Source of the DNA: Pseudovirgaria hyperparasitica
Taxonomy: Eukaryota; Ascomycota; Dothideomycetes; Acrospermales; Acrospermaceae
Length of the DNA stretch: 64,000 nucleotides
Assembly (NCBI RefSeq): GCF_010093815.1
Contig: NW_022985551.1
Coordinates: 130,832-194,831 of the forward strand
Reading direction: 5' to 3'
This document shows positions 44,538 to 55,801 of the stretch, one piece after another. Both the position numbers and the translations under genes were made by a program. Every line of letters starts with the position of its first letter. Positions within the stretch are counted from its first letter, which is position 1. The notes beneath the pieces were generated by a model. The model was not told the origin of the DNA. It did not search any database and was given only the letters and a program-made list of their open reading frames with translations.

Positions 44538-46367
44538 ATGACGAGCATTGTGCGGCTGGAAACTCTACCGACTGAATTGCTCGAGAGCATCTTTTCTTAC
44601 TTGCCTCCAGAGTCAATTTTGGCATTCCAGTATACCTGCAAACGAATAGCGTCAATAGGCAACGAGCCAAGTCTATGGAAACGTCATTGTGAAGAAGGCT
44701 GGCGCTATTGGCATCCAAAGCATGACATTGTCTCGTTGCTACGAGCCCCAGTAGACACCGTAGACTGGAGGGCCTTGTTCCGGCGGCGAAAGGAAACCGA
44801 TCGCTTCATTTCCCAGACTCTGAGCAGCATACTCGCATCGCAGCAGGCTAGAAGTCTGAATACTAAGAAGATCGTTGAACTTGGCTATGACGCGAAAGAG
44901 GAACTTCTTCGCCAGTGTAAGCCGCCCATTGATTCAGAGGATTTTTTAGCGAGGAAGTACTATAGCTCGGCGGCTCTAAATTGCATACATCGCTCTGTTG
45001 CAATCCAGGAATGGCTCAAGCTACGCAACGCGTGCGACGTCCCTTTGGAAAATGCTCTGGCTGCATTCGACATGTTCGTCCTAGGCAATGAGAGCGCCGA
45101 TATCCAGGAAGTCGCGCAAACGCTCGACAGCCTCGCCGCTGAGTTTCGCACCATACACCCGGATCATGGCGAGTTGAGCACACGACAGCGAGCAGTCACC
45201 CTGGCGAACTTTCTTCGTTTGCAGAGTTTCTGTGGGGTCAATGATGAATCTTACAAGAACATGGAGAACAACTTTATCGGTCTCGCCCTGCGCGATCCAC
45301 AGCACGAGGCTCTTCCACTGATCACCGTTGCGATCTTTTGTGCTGTTGCTAGACGTCTTGGCCTCGATGCATCCTGTTGTGGCTACCCATTTCATATATA
45401 CGCCATAGTCAGCGCGCCAGACGAACAAGACCTGGATGGCAAACAAACGAATCGTTCAGACGCCAAGCCGATCCGCCCGAGAATATACCTGGACCCCTTC
45501 CGATCGGACGTTGAGATATCCGAGCACCAACTCAGGCGTACCTTAGACTCAATGGGTGTCCGAAGCTGGAACCACGACGAGTACCTCAGCCCAGCAAGCG
45601 TGACGGAGATGGTCCTCCGCTCAACACGCAATCTGCAACGCGCTGTGCAGGAAGCTGAGATGCCCGCATTCGACGCTGTCCCTGTACCGGGAATACCAAA
45701 CCAACTGCAAGCGTGGTACAGCGTGATATGGGCAAATGTCACTCTCACCACCGGGCTCAGCGATGGCGAGGCGTTCGCCACAAACGAGCTACACTTACGC
45801 CAGACTGTATCCCTCTTCACTTCGCGCTTCCAGCCGGACCAACCCTGGGACCTCAGTCTGATGGAAATGCACCTTCTCCCCCTGTTTAAAGATCTCCCCG
45901 GCGAAGAGGAACTAGAAGATTTCATCCGCGTCACCAACGATGTGGACAGCATGCCGAAAAGACCTATTCGACGTACAGCCAGCAAGGTCGTCACTTACAA
46001 AGTCGGACAACTGTTCTCGCACAGAAAGTATGCGTACGAGGGCGCCGTTATCGGATGGGATCCGGTATGCGAGGCGGGAGAGGACTGGATCCAGAGGATG
46101 AAGGTCGACACTACGTTGTCGAGAGGACGACACCAGAGTTTCTACCATGTCGCGTAAGTACGTCAGTCACATATGAGATACATGAGCTGACCTCGTGGTA
46201 GCGTGCGCGATGGAAGTATCCGATATGTCGCCGAAGAGAACATCAACCCGTCGGAAGGGCCTCCATCGGAGCGCATGTTGAGCCTTGCTGGGCGGTGGTT
46301 CAAGCGCTGGAGCGACGAGCACAACGTGTTTGTCAGCAATGTGCGGGACGAGTATCCAGATGACTGA
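44538..46367 (+). CDS. F-box protein with transglutaminase-like and YccV/HspQ-type domains (FBXO21-like)
   Basis: Probable substrate receptor of an SCF ubiquitin ligase. Exons are 44538-46153 and 46202-46367 (48-nt intron, GTAAGT to GGTAG), giving 593 aa. The F-box lies at about residues 7-55 (LPTELLESIFSYLPPESILA), the part that binds Skp1. The central region (SVAIQEWLKLRNACDVPLEN and FCAVARRLGLDASCCGYPFH) matches the transglutaminase-like SirB1/FBXO21 core. The C-terminus holds a YccV-like domain: YKVGQLFSHRKYAYEGAVIG, then YHVAVRDGSIRYVAEENI, which is only completed through the splice. The order F-box, transglutaminase-like, YccV is that of human FBXO21. The protein runs to YPDD with a short basic/aromatic stretch before it. 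Substrates are unknown. Confidence 0.9.
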
Positions 46368-46743
46368 ATGGGCGGGGCATCTAGGTTCAAGCTACTGTCT
46401 AAAACAAGGCACTTATGACACCGAAATAACATGTGGCTTGTCTGCGCATGTTGGGTGGATAATGAGATCACGCTGGATGAATGGAACGAGCTTCATGTCT
46501 ACCTAGACGGCCTAACGTCCTAAAAATCTATCTTCTTGACGAGCCATGACTTCAATTGCACTATGCGCCATACCCATCGAATCGGCGGTGATGGGTTTGC
46601 TGTACACATTCCTGTCCTTTTTTCTCACTTGCATCATACGAACACATGCTTCTCTCCACGCATATCTAAAACGTATCCAATCACATATATTCCCTTACAC
46701 GCACACCAACTACCCCGTACACACAAACCCCAACCCAACAACC
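46368..46743. other. Convergent intergenic region
   Basis: Shared 3' flank of the F-box and Zn2Cys6 genes; 376 bp, turning C- and A-rich and G-poor towards 46743. No gene was seen. Confidence 0.55.
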
Positions 46744-49257
46744 CTAAGACCCATACCCAAACCCCCCCTGCCCAGGCCACATCCCCTGCGTCCCCGTCCC
46801 CATCCACTCCACCCCCGGCGTCTGACCCCCAAACTCCCCCGCCGCCGTCCCATCCGTCCCAGGCATATAAATCCCATCCATCGGCTCCCCAGCACCAGCA
46901 CCACCAGCACCACCACCACCCATCAAATCCACACCACCATGCCGATACCCCGCATCAGGATACGCACGAAGCAGCGTCTCGAGCTCACCACCACCCGGCC
47001 TCGCCGCGTCATCCCACTGAATCATAATATCCCTATCTGCACGGCCGTCGTCGAGGACGGAGAGATTCTCCCCGCTACTGCCGCCGAGACGGGTTGCGAG
47101 AGGGGTGCTGTGGGGTTGTTGTTGTTGGAGGAGGGGCGTGGGGGTGTGCGGGTGGGAGGAGGTGGAGGAGGAGGAGGAGACGCGGCGGAGGGCGGAGAAG
47201 CGCTCGAGGGCGGATTTGAGGGCGTGTAGGATGATGCCGCTGCGTTGGTGGAGGGGGAGGGCGTAGCAGTGGCCGAAGACGTGGGAGATGAGGGTGCTGA
47301 TGCGTTTGAGGTCTTGCGGGGGGATTGCGGATTGGGATGTGGATGAGGGTGCGGATGAGGGTGTGGATGAGGATGTGGATGGGAGAGGGGGCGAGCCGCT
47401 GCGGTAGGTTTCGCAGAGGAGGAAGATGATGTCGGAGTATTGCTGGAAGGCGCCTGCGAACCAGGCGAAGGGGGCGTAGTCCGGGTGGGTTTCGAGGGTG
47501 GCGGCGATTTCGAGGGTGGTGAGGGCGGGGGGGATGAGGATGTCGCGGAGGCGGGATTCGGAGGGGGAGCGGGCGGTTTTGGGGAGGAGGCGGGAGAGGA
47601 GCATAGTGTCGCAGCGGGCCATGAGGAGTTTGAGGACGAGGCTGGCGTAGCGGTGGGTGGGGATAAGGGGGTCGAGGAGGGGGATGTAGGTGCTTGAGAT
47701 GCGGGCCTTGTGGGCTTCGACGTTTGATTTGAGTTGGTGGAGGGTGAGGGCGTTGTGGGAGACGTCGATGGAGCCGCGGAAGATGAGGCGGTGGAGCTCG
47801 TTGCATTCGAAGCGGATGAGGGCGAAGGTGGTGTCGGTCCATGCGCGGACCGAGAGGGCTGTGAAGGAGGAGGGCACGTCGAGGAATGTGTCGTCGGTGT
47901 TGAGGGGGAGGGGGACGTCGAAGTCGTCGGCGCGGATGAGAGGTTGCACGCCCATTGCTTCGGCCGTTTTGACGTCGAGTATGCAGATGTTGTACCATAG
48001 GAGCGACCGCGTGTGTCGGTGCAGCTGGTTCAGGGATGATGCAGAGGCGTTGTGATGGATGCCGATGCCCTGGGCAAGGCGGATGAGAGCGCCGACAAGA
48101 GCGGAGTGAGAGCGGAGGACTTCGGAACGGCATTGTGCGATCTGTGGATGTGGATGTTAGGTAGGGATTGCGAATGTAGCTTGGTATGCTTACCAGATAT
48201 ATAGTGAGTGCTTGTAGAGTCGTGATGCTAGAGGTAGCAAGGCAATTCGCCTGTCTAAGAGCGTTTTCCGTGGCGTCTTGTAGAGACCTTACTAGGTCAT
48301 CGAGTGATGTTTGGAAGTGGAGCATGACTTGCATCGAAGGCATGCTCATGCCTGCGGACATACACACGGCCCATATCAACGCAGAGCTGGATTCTGAATT
48401 ATGCCTTCCTGTGGATTGGTTTGACCAAAACTCGTCAAACATGCGTTTGAAGCTCGGCATATGAAGCACATGTGCAACAGGATTCACGGCCTGCACATAC
48501 TGGTCATACAGAACTTGGGCATGAGCTCTGGACAGGTTCAGACCTTTCGTTGGCCGCGAAGACATGGCACCATAGCTCGAACCGTCCAGCAATCGCGATC
48601 CATTGGACGAGTCCAGGCTGGCATAAAAGGGGACATGTGAGGCAGGAGTCACAGTGTTCGGTACAGAAGGGTCTCTATAGTCCAACACTCTCCCAAGCTA
48701 CCCATCCAAGAGTCAGGCAATCCAATTGATTCAGAACTGAGGAGGGCAGACGTTACATCTTTTGCGTAATGGGCGAGTGATACGCCATCTATCCTCTGCG
48801 TGACTACCAGCTTGCCATACTTGAAGACCATATCTAGCATGGATTCTCCGTCGTCGCGCTCATCCTGCGGCGTGTCCTCACGTGTGTGTGTATCGAGACT
48901 TTCGTACAGGTCTCGATCCGGCACGACATCTTGCTGGTAGGATTCCCATTCGAAGTCTCGTGGAGGAGTGGCTTCTTGGTCGGAATCTCTGTTCTTGCCA
49001 TGGTTGCCATTCGAGCCATGGGAGATGGGGCTCGTGGCATGCGAGTGTGTCCTCTTGCGGTGCTCGGTCTCGACGGTGTCCTTGATGAAGACACAGTCTC
49101 GTCCGTATGCCACGCAGCTTTCGCAAGGATAAGTCTTACTACATTTCGACTTTCGCTCACGACACTCGAGACATGAATTGATGGCGCGGGGATTCCGTCG
49201 ACGAGCTGGACGAGACGAGGGCGTCTGTTGAGAGTTTGCATGTATCATCGCCGCCAA
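46744..49257 (-). CDS. Zn2Cys6 fungal transcription factor
   Basis: Nuclear regulator with a binuclear zinc cluster near the N-terminus: C29, C32, C39, C45, C48, C55 in the pattern C-x2-C-x6-C-x5-C-x2-C-x6-C. Exons are 49257-48757, 48697-48194 and 48141-46744, giving 800 aa. The 59-nt first intron (GTAACG, CTGAC, GGTAG) was placed because it alone keeps frame between GVSLAHYAKD and LGRVLDYRDPS. The second is 52 nt (GTAAGC to ACAG). The middle homology region is visible (ALVGALIRLAQGIGIHHNAS, then LHRHTRSLLWYNICILDVK, and ADDFDVPLPLN), as in Fungal_trans domains. The C-terminal ~130 residues are Gly/Pro/Ser-rich. The last exon is strongly G+C-biased, giving a long shadow frame. It is divergent from a Dal5-like transporter and may regulate it. 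Confidence 0.9.
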
Positions 49258-50148
49258 ACCGCTGCCACAGCCCTTGTATATAACTCGACGTCGTGAGGGA
49301 CGCAGAAGGACACAATTGTTGTAAATTGACGCTCATAACATCTGGACTTGTTTCGAACATTCTTGACCCACTCCGAGTGAGGCTTACGAAGCTGAGATAT
49401 AGCACGTGACTTGTAAAGAAGAGGGAAGATTGGCCCATTGAGCGGTCGGAAAGATAAAAGTACAAGTACATTCGAGAAGAAGATGCCGTAGATTATAGAC
49501 GTGAAACTTGAGGAAGTAAAGGATAACGACGAGGCTGATGATAATGATGAGGCTGCGATCGAATGTACTGGGAATGAGGCACGTGATGTCGATGAACGTC
49601 TAAACAACCGCGCCGCCCACTCTCTCATCCCTTTCTCTATCAAAATCACCAGAATTCACAGCAATATAAACATCATCTAATCCTCGCAGACAAAAAGACT
49701 TGAAGCTATGCACACATCTCAGTCCACCCAACTCATTGAAAGATGCATATGCCAAGCTATGACCCGTTCACCACCATGGCCGACGTAGAAATTAGCGCAT
49801 TGATATATCTGCATTCAGGACTCTTTCACCCTCCGCACAGCTAAATGTTTCTCTCGGTACCACCGGGCTTTCAGCCTTGCGAAACACCAATTTCATGTCC
49901 TACATGTTGAGAGGCGCACAAGAGTTACAAGACTGAGCCGGGAATCCCAGCTTGTTCTCGATTAACGGCCGCTCTCAATCTTATCGCTTTTTTCGCCGAT
50001 GACCCTCATTTGCTACTCCACAAAGAACCCTTGTCCTCCTATGCAGATGGTTCATCGACCTCAAGAGTGAACGAACTCGGGACGCGTACGTCTTTACCGA
50101 GTAGTGGCCAGAAACAGCACACGAACTCCAGTAATAGCGCTATTCATC
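49258..50148. promoter_or_regulatory. Divergent promoter region, Zn2Cys6 factor / Dal5-like transporter
   Basis: An 891-bp divergent region between a regulator and a transporter, a layout often seen for pathway-specific control. It contains GATGAT-type repeats near 49530-49550 and CACGTGA strings near 49401 and 49580. A regulator binding site (CGG inverted or direct repeats) was not identified by eye. Confidence 0.45.
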
Positions 50149-51951
50149 ATGACCGACAACAAGACTCCAGAGTCTATCAATGGATCATCACCAGAGCGCA
50201 TCGACGCGGGCGACACCGAGCCTCCAGAGATCGATATCCAGGCAGAGAAGAGGCTTGTTAGAAAGCTTGATCTGTATATTGTCCCTGTCGTCATGCTTCT
50301 CTATCTTCTTAGCTTCCTAGACAGGTCAATATACCTCTTTTTATACCGCTCGTCAACCTCTTCACACAAAATCACATTGCAATGGCATGATATGGGCTCA
50401 TATCAACTTGACAAGATTGTTCTTTGATGTACCTCTCCAATTGTGTTCCATTCCAAGAGTCGTCTCGAGAGCGTACCGTACCTCATCGGCCACCTCAAAT
50501 ATAACGTCCTCAATGCTAATAAAGCCCCAGAGTAAACATCGGCAACGCCCGCCTCTACGGCCTCGAATCGGATCTCAAGCTGTCCCCGAAACAGTTCCAA
50601 GTCGCCATCTCCATCCTCTTCGTCACCTACATCCTCTCCGAAGTCCCCTCGAATCTCGTCCTCAAAAAGTTCCGCCCCTCCCGATGGATCGCCTTCATCA
50701 CCACCTCCTGGGGCATCATCGCCACCCTCACCGGCATCACCCACTCCTACGCCGGCCTCCTCGTCTGCCGCCTCTTCCTCGGCGCCGTCGAGGGCGGCCT
50801 CTTCCCCGGCATGGCCGTCTACCTAACCCTCTTCTACACAAAGCGCGAACTCGCCCTCCGCATCGGATACCTCTTCGTCAGCAGCGCCCTCGCCGGCGCC
50901 TGTGGCGGCCTCCTCGCCTTCGCAATCGGCCACATGGACGGCCTCGCCGGCCTCCGCGGCTGGCGCTGGATCATGATCCTCGAGGGCCTCCCCACAATCA
51001 TCCTCGGCATCGCAACCTGGTGGCTCCTCGCCGACGACGCCAACACAGCATACTACCTCTCCCCCGCCGACCGCGCCCTCATGCACGTCCGCCGCGCCCG
51101 ACAAACCGGCCAGACCGCCTCCGCACAGCACTTCCACTGGGCAGACGTGCGCGCCTGCGTCTCCGACTGGACCGTCTGGGCCTTCTGCGCCGCGCAGTTC
51201 GGCACCGACACCATGCTGTACGGCTTCAGCACCTTTCTGCCCACCATCATCCGCGCCCTGTATCCGGGGCATGGCGCCGCGCTGGTCCAGGCCCTGACGA
51301 TCCCCGTGTACGCGCTCGGCGCGGCAACATACCTGCTCGTTGCGCGCGTCAGCGACCGCACGCAGCGCCGCGGCGTCTACGCGGTGTCCTTTGGCCTCGT
51401 CAGCATCGTCGGCTACGCGCTGCTGATCAGCAATAGTAGCGCGGGCGTGCACTACGCAGGCTGCTTCTTGGTTGCTATGGGGCTGTATGTCGCTGTGGGT
51501 CTGCCGCTCGCCTGGCTGCCGTCGAATTGCCCGCGGTATGGGAAGAGGACTACTGCCACGGGGCTGCAGCTGACGATTGGGAATTGCGCGGGCATCATGG
51601 CGAGTTTTGTATGTTTTGTTTTCTCTTTTCTCTTGTCCCTTTTGCGCGGGCACTGCTGTGCCGGTTTGGATGTTCTTTTGTCGTCGTCGTCGTCGACGCT
51701 TTGACTAATTAACTGACTTCGACAAATAGCTCTACCCGTCTGCTGAAGGGCCGCGCTACGTGCGTGGCCACGCCGTCACACTCGGCATGGTTGCCTTTGC
51801 GTGCATCGTGCTGGCAGGCCTGTCGTTGCACTTTTCGCGCATGAACGCGCGGCGGGCTCGTGGCGAGGAGGACGGCACGTGGGCGCATCTGAACGCCAGT
51901 GAGATTGCAGAGCTGGGCGACAAGAACCCCGCGTTTGTGTATGCGTCATGA
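50149..51951 (+). CDS. MFS transporter of the Dal5/anion:cation symporter family
   Basis: Plasma-membrane permease of the allantoate/Dal5 (ACS) family; relatives carry allantoate, nicotinate, pantothenate and similar anions. Exons are 50149-50324, 50531-51608 and 51730-51951, giving 491 aa. The first intron is 206 nt, long for this window, with a GTCAAT donor; joining at CCCCAG gives the family motif LLSFLDRVNIGNARLYGLE. Further marks are SEVPSNLVLKKFRPSRWI, LFLGAVEGGLFPGMAVYLTL, GWRWIMILEGLPTIILGI and ATGLQLTIGNCAGIMASF. The last exon begins LYPSAEGPRYVRGHAV, as in relatives, and ends soon after the twelfth helix. It is divergent from the Zn2Cys6 regulator. Third-position C bias is strong in exon 2. 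The substrate is not predictable. Confidence 0.9.
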
Positions 51952-53380
51952 ACACTAAGTGTGTCCCGAGCCAGCCAGTCAGTCCGTCAGATAGATAGCA
52001 TGTGGTGGGGAGCGGCTGGGGTTGGTGGGAGAGGTATGTTGCTCTGCTGATTAGGGGAGCTGGGGTTGATCTTGAGGATCGCTTGGGTCTTGGGAGATAC
52101 GGGGTACTTGTTAATCACTTATTTGTTTGTTTGATTCTATGGTCTGGAAAGTATGGAATATCTGTCAATACGCCTCTCGGCTATGTTTCCTCATATAGGA
52201 CCGGCACGAGCGTGACTTGTGCTTGAGAGCCTGGCGACTCCTCTGCCTACGCAGCTAGACGTATAATACAAACAAGTATGAAATCCGCAGTGGTTGTCTA
52301 GTCCCCTCAATAATAGATATGTGGACGCCGACGACTTCATTCCACACCAAAACCGGTCTAGCCCAGACCCTGCGCAGACCCGAGTACTATGAGATATCCC
52401 ACGATCGACACGACACCTTCCTGCCTCATTTAGGGAAATCCAGAGCATCTGGTAGGCGGAAAGTCCTAGGCTGAAGGTTAAGCCCACCAGCGTCAGAACA
52501 AGGACCCGAGTACGAAGTCCAACGATCGACGAGGCACTCCACTGCCTCTTCAGGTCCCTCAAAGAAGACAGCAGGCTTCCAACTGGACGCTTCGATGGAC
52601 GATCAGAACCTCCACGTCCGAGGAGACCCGAGTACGAGATTCAACGATCTTCACTAGGTTTCTGCCTTTTTTGTCGTACTGGAACACATTCAATCGTCTC
52701 ATTGGAGCAGAGCCGTGAGCTCAAACATGCCGGCTTCTGCGGAGAGCCGAGTACGATGTTCCATGATCGACTTTGGAGGACTGCCCTTTTCGACTGATCG
52801 TCATGATTGGACTTGTCTGGTTGGAGCTTACATAAATATGCAAAATCGTAAGCAGGCCTGTCGAATTCAAATCTCCAGTCTTCTCTCATATTGCTCTGGG
52901 GCTCTTTCGTTGGAGAGTACTGCGAAAGATATGGCTCTATGTATCGCCTTAGGCGGGCCTTGATAGCCCTGAAATGTTTGTTTCTAGCCGGTAGATTGTC
53001 CATTCTCATCTGAGGCATCGCATTACACTCTTGATTTTCTGGTCTTCCAAATCCACTTTTTTGAAAGACCTGCGTATGCTCTACGAAATTCACGACTACC
53101 TGGCGGTTCCGTCGGTTCTAGCAATTTCCGAGTATCAGGTTGGAAATATGGCAGTCCCAGGTAGACTCGTCTCTGGGCGGACCCGCGTACCGGTGAGATG
53201 TTTGACGATCTACACAAGAATTCTTGCCTTGTTAAGAGCATTCAGGGGTTCCTACACTTCCGATTGGACCGTTTAGACACGGGAACACACTAGGTCGCTG
53301 CGAAGCTCATTGGATGTAGTGTTGGAAATCGGCCAGCTCTGACGATCATGTCCAGGCGTCTGGCAATCTCTTTGAGGCGC
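51952..53380. other. Convergent intergenic region carrying a degenerate tandem repeat
   Basis: Shared 3' flank of the Dal5-like gene and VPS51, mostly occupied by the repeat array listed separately. One minus-strand frame (53093-52641, 150 codons) is open through part of it and includes a stretch that looks protein-like (RRYIEPYLSQYSP, then REDWRFEFDRP), but no family was recognised and the repeat units themselves carry stops. Confidence 0.5.
52371..53280. repeat. Degenerate ~122-bp tandem repeat array
   Basis: A core GACCCGAGTACGA, then about 10 nt ending CAACGATCGAC, then CTGCCTYTT, recurs at 52377, 52503, 52625 and 52744 (spacings 126, 122 and 119). A more diverged copy starts at 53180, and a weaker one (TTCCGAGTATCAGGTTGGA) at 53127. 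Second halves share RTTGGAC (near 52580, 52805 and 53261). Units differ by many substitutions and small indels, so the array is old or under relaxed selection. Confidence 0.75.
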
Positions 53381-54234
53381 TCAATCCGCACTCAATGCCT
53401 CCTCACACCTCGCACGAATTTCTTCAACTCCTTCGGTACCTTTCCACTTGTTGAGAAGTCCCTGTACAGCGACCCATTCTTCCTCTGCCGTCTTTCTATC
53501 GTTCTCTTCCAAGTAATGCGCCAGCCGACGGGGCGCATCGAGCACCCATCGGACAGTCTGCTTTGCATTTGATGACTTCGTGTCCGTTGTATTAGGCGTT
53601 AGCTCTGGGGCGGGCGGTGTGCGGTCGTTGAGCAGCGTTGATAGCGTTGCGGCTGTCTCAGCAATGTGGGACACGGCGGGGGCGAGCGTCGATGTGGAGG
53701 GAGTCATGGGGTCCATATTTGTGCGCATCTGTCCCTATGTGAGCCGAGAGTCCTGTGTAGTCCGATGGGTCAATTGTATACCTTGCGGATGGTGTCGGTG
53801 GCAGTTATAAGCTTCGAGTAGTTGTCGTATACGAGTGCTTTCTTCTCGCCGTCTAAACCCCTGATCTCTGTATTGGCCCGCAATCAGCAAGCAATCTAGA
53901 GCTTCATAGCGACCAAGGCTGCCATACCACTCATGAGTCCTGCCTCAACCTTCAGTACCTCCTCGAGCCCTTGGTTTGCAAGTATGTCCTTGACGTATGC
54001 CTCCGGATCAAATCCGTCGCGATCAAGCTCGCTCACATTCTCTTCTCGGATAACGGTTTCTTCGCTTGATTTATCCTCGCCTGTAGTCTCCGCAACCTTG
54101 ATGTTGTAGTAGTCGCGGAGTGCTGCTCTGTTACGTCTGGTTGTGCCAGGACGCGGAGCTTCCATCGACGTGCGAACAGAGCCAGCAGGGCTGCGAACAG
54201 CGGAGGAAGCGCGAGGAGAGCTGATGGTCGACAT
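53381..54234 (-). CDS. vps51: Vacuolar protein sorting protein 51 (GARP/EARP subunit)
   Basis: Subunit of the GARP tethering complex for endosome-to-Golgi retrograde traffic. Exons are 54234-53928, 53867-53782 and 53728-53381 (introns of 60 and 53 nt; GTATGG and GTATAC donors; phase kept), giving 246 aa. The Vps51 hallmark RRNRAALRDYYNIK lies at about residues 35-48, followed by FDPEAYVKDILANQGLEEVL, then GLDGEKKALVYDNYSKLI across the first splice and TIRKMRTNMDP across the second. These are the conserved blocks of fungal Vps51. The N-terminal 30 residues are Ser/Arg/Pro-rich. The length suits the short fungal form; metazoan Vps51 is far longer. The start ATG gives MSTISSPRASS, the usual fungal opening. 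Confidence 0.93.
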
Positions 54235-55069
54235 TGTGGAGAGCCTGTAAGCGTAATATATCCAACCGAGTGTTCTCTGAGCAAACGACGTCAAAAACCT
54301 AAAGTGAATGTATATTCCATCAATAAACAATTTAGTCTAGACAGTCTAGGTAGCTCCCTCGCGTTTGCCAAGCCATGATCAGGTCATGCGTACAATAGAG
54401 CACGGCAGACGCTCCCACGACTTTGCCATGATTCGTAGGGCTGAACTAAAGTTTCCAAAATAAACTTCAACCATCTCATTCTCCAAATTCTGCATGCGAC
54501 CAGCCTCCAACCAACCACCATCGCATCAGATCAATCGATAAACGTTAGCTTGACACCTGTCAGTCGCTTATTGTGCGACCCCGTCTATCCAGCCAATCAC
54601 TAGTCAACTGTGTGTCCTCGGAGCGGCTCAACGACCTTAGAAAGGCATTATATCGTCGCAAGGCCTGGTTCGCAAAAACTCAAAATCACCACGCACTTCA
54701 ATGGATGTGCTGAATTGCCTGCCTTGATAGTGGTCTAAGGGCCAATGGTGATGAGAGGTTTGGGGTCAGATGGTGATTGTTGGTAGATCAACTGTGTTTA
54801 GTTACCTATAGCGAAAGGTACACCATATATCAAGGTGGATCATCGGATGTGGGAGTTCTCCTTGCGTGGAGAAGTCCTTGTCTACAGCCACAACTCTAGC
54901 GGTGAAAGACTAAGGGACCAAGAGCGTGTCGAGAAGACTGAGCTGTGCCGTGATAGCCACATAGCAAGCCTGCAAAGGGCGTAGCAACAACAGGATATCC
55001 TGACATCCCGTTCCCAAAAGAATCACAAACCCTATAACACACATCAATACCGTAAACCAACTCCCGACC
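54235..55069. other. Divergent intergenic region, VPS51 / RMI1
   Basis: 835 bp between divergent starts. The leader just before the RMI1 ATG is A/C-rich. No open frame with a family and no repeats of note were seen. Confidence 0.55.
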
Positions 55070-55801
55070 ATGGCACAATCACAACCAAACCTAGCATCCG
55101 ACCTCCTAGCCCACCTCTCAACCAAAGGCCTCTCACCAACCCCTACCTGGCTCACCACATTCCTCACCACCGTCCGCCCAAACACCCCCATCGCCGCTCT
55201 CAAGCAGACCGCTCTATTCCGCATCCTCGCATCGGACATCAAAGAAACAACAACCTTCACCCCCTCATCCGTCTTCCCACCCGACATCCAGGACGGCACC
55301 ATCAAAGACAGAAACCTCCCGGGTCCGCTGCTAGTCCAGGTTCTCGACGTCGAAGACATAGGCACAAGCCGCTGGAGCCAAGTTGAAGCCATCGAAGCCC
55401 AGGAACGCGGCGAATTCACCCGCGGACGAGAAATCATCCGCGTTACGGACGAGGCGGATCAGGCTCAACAGGGGGCCACCCAGGCTGCGAATGCACGGAA
55501 TCGGCAGCAGCAGCAGCAACAGCAGCCCGGCGAGCAGAAAAGCTGGGGTCCGCACAAGTTGCTCTTGCAGGACGCGCGAGGTGCGGTTGTGTATGGCATC
55601 GAGCTGGTCAAGGTGGACAAGATTGGGCTGGACATGCATATCGGCGCGAAGCTGGTGCTGCAGAATGCTACCGTTGCGAGAGGCGTGGTGATGCTGGAAC
55701 CAGCGACTGTGACTTTTTTGGGTGGCAAGATAGACGACCTTTACACGGCGTGGAAAGAGGGCCGGAAAGACAGACTGAAGGCCGCTGCTGGTATGACCTG
55801 A
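55070..55801 (+). CDS. rmi1: RecQ-mediated genome instability protein 1 (RMI1)
   Basis: OB-fold subunit of the Sgs1/BLM-Top3-Rmi1 dissolvasome, which removes double Holliday junctions. Single exon, 243 aa. An N-terminal helical part (LASDLLAHLSTKGLSPTPTW) precedes the OB fold: PGPLLVQVLDVEDIGTSRWS, then the later strands GPHKLLLQDARGAVVYGIEL and GAKLVLQNATVARGVVMLEP with a final LGGKIDDL. A CAG-encoded run of seven glutamines (about 55505-55525) sits in the loop between the two halves of the OB fold, where relatives vary in length. The size matches fungal RMI1. The next gene downstream is convergent. Confidence 0.92.
   Translation: MAQSQPNLASDLLAHLSTKGLSPTPTWLTTFLTTVRPNTPIAALKQTALFRILASDIKETTTFTPSSVFPPDIQDGTIKDRNLPGPLLVQVLDVEDIGTSRWSQVEAIEAQERGEFTRGREIIRVTDEADQAQQGATQAANARNRQQQQQQQPGEQKSWGPHKLLLQDARGAVVYGIELVKVDKIGLDMHIGAKLVLQNATVARGVVMLEPATVTFLGGKIDDLYTAWKEGRKDRLKAAAGMT

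Noticed and set aside
47075-48688. A 537-codon Arg/Pro/His-rich open frame on the minus strand
   Set aside because: Only its first part is the true second exon of the Zn2Cys6 gene; the rest is the wrong frame over a strongly GC-biased exon, with the low-complexity Pro/Arg/His composition typical of a shadow frame.
50387-51436. A 349-codon Arg/Pro-rich open frame on the plus strand
   Set aside because: It overlaps the Dal5-like transporter in another frame and is compositionally a shadow of its C-biased third positions.
52641-53093. 150-codon minus-strand frame inside the repeat array
   Set aside because: Partly protein-like, but neighbouring repeat units carry stops in the same reading and no family or splice signals support a gene; kept only as an alternative reading of the array.
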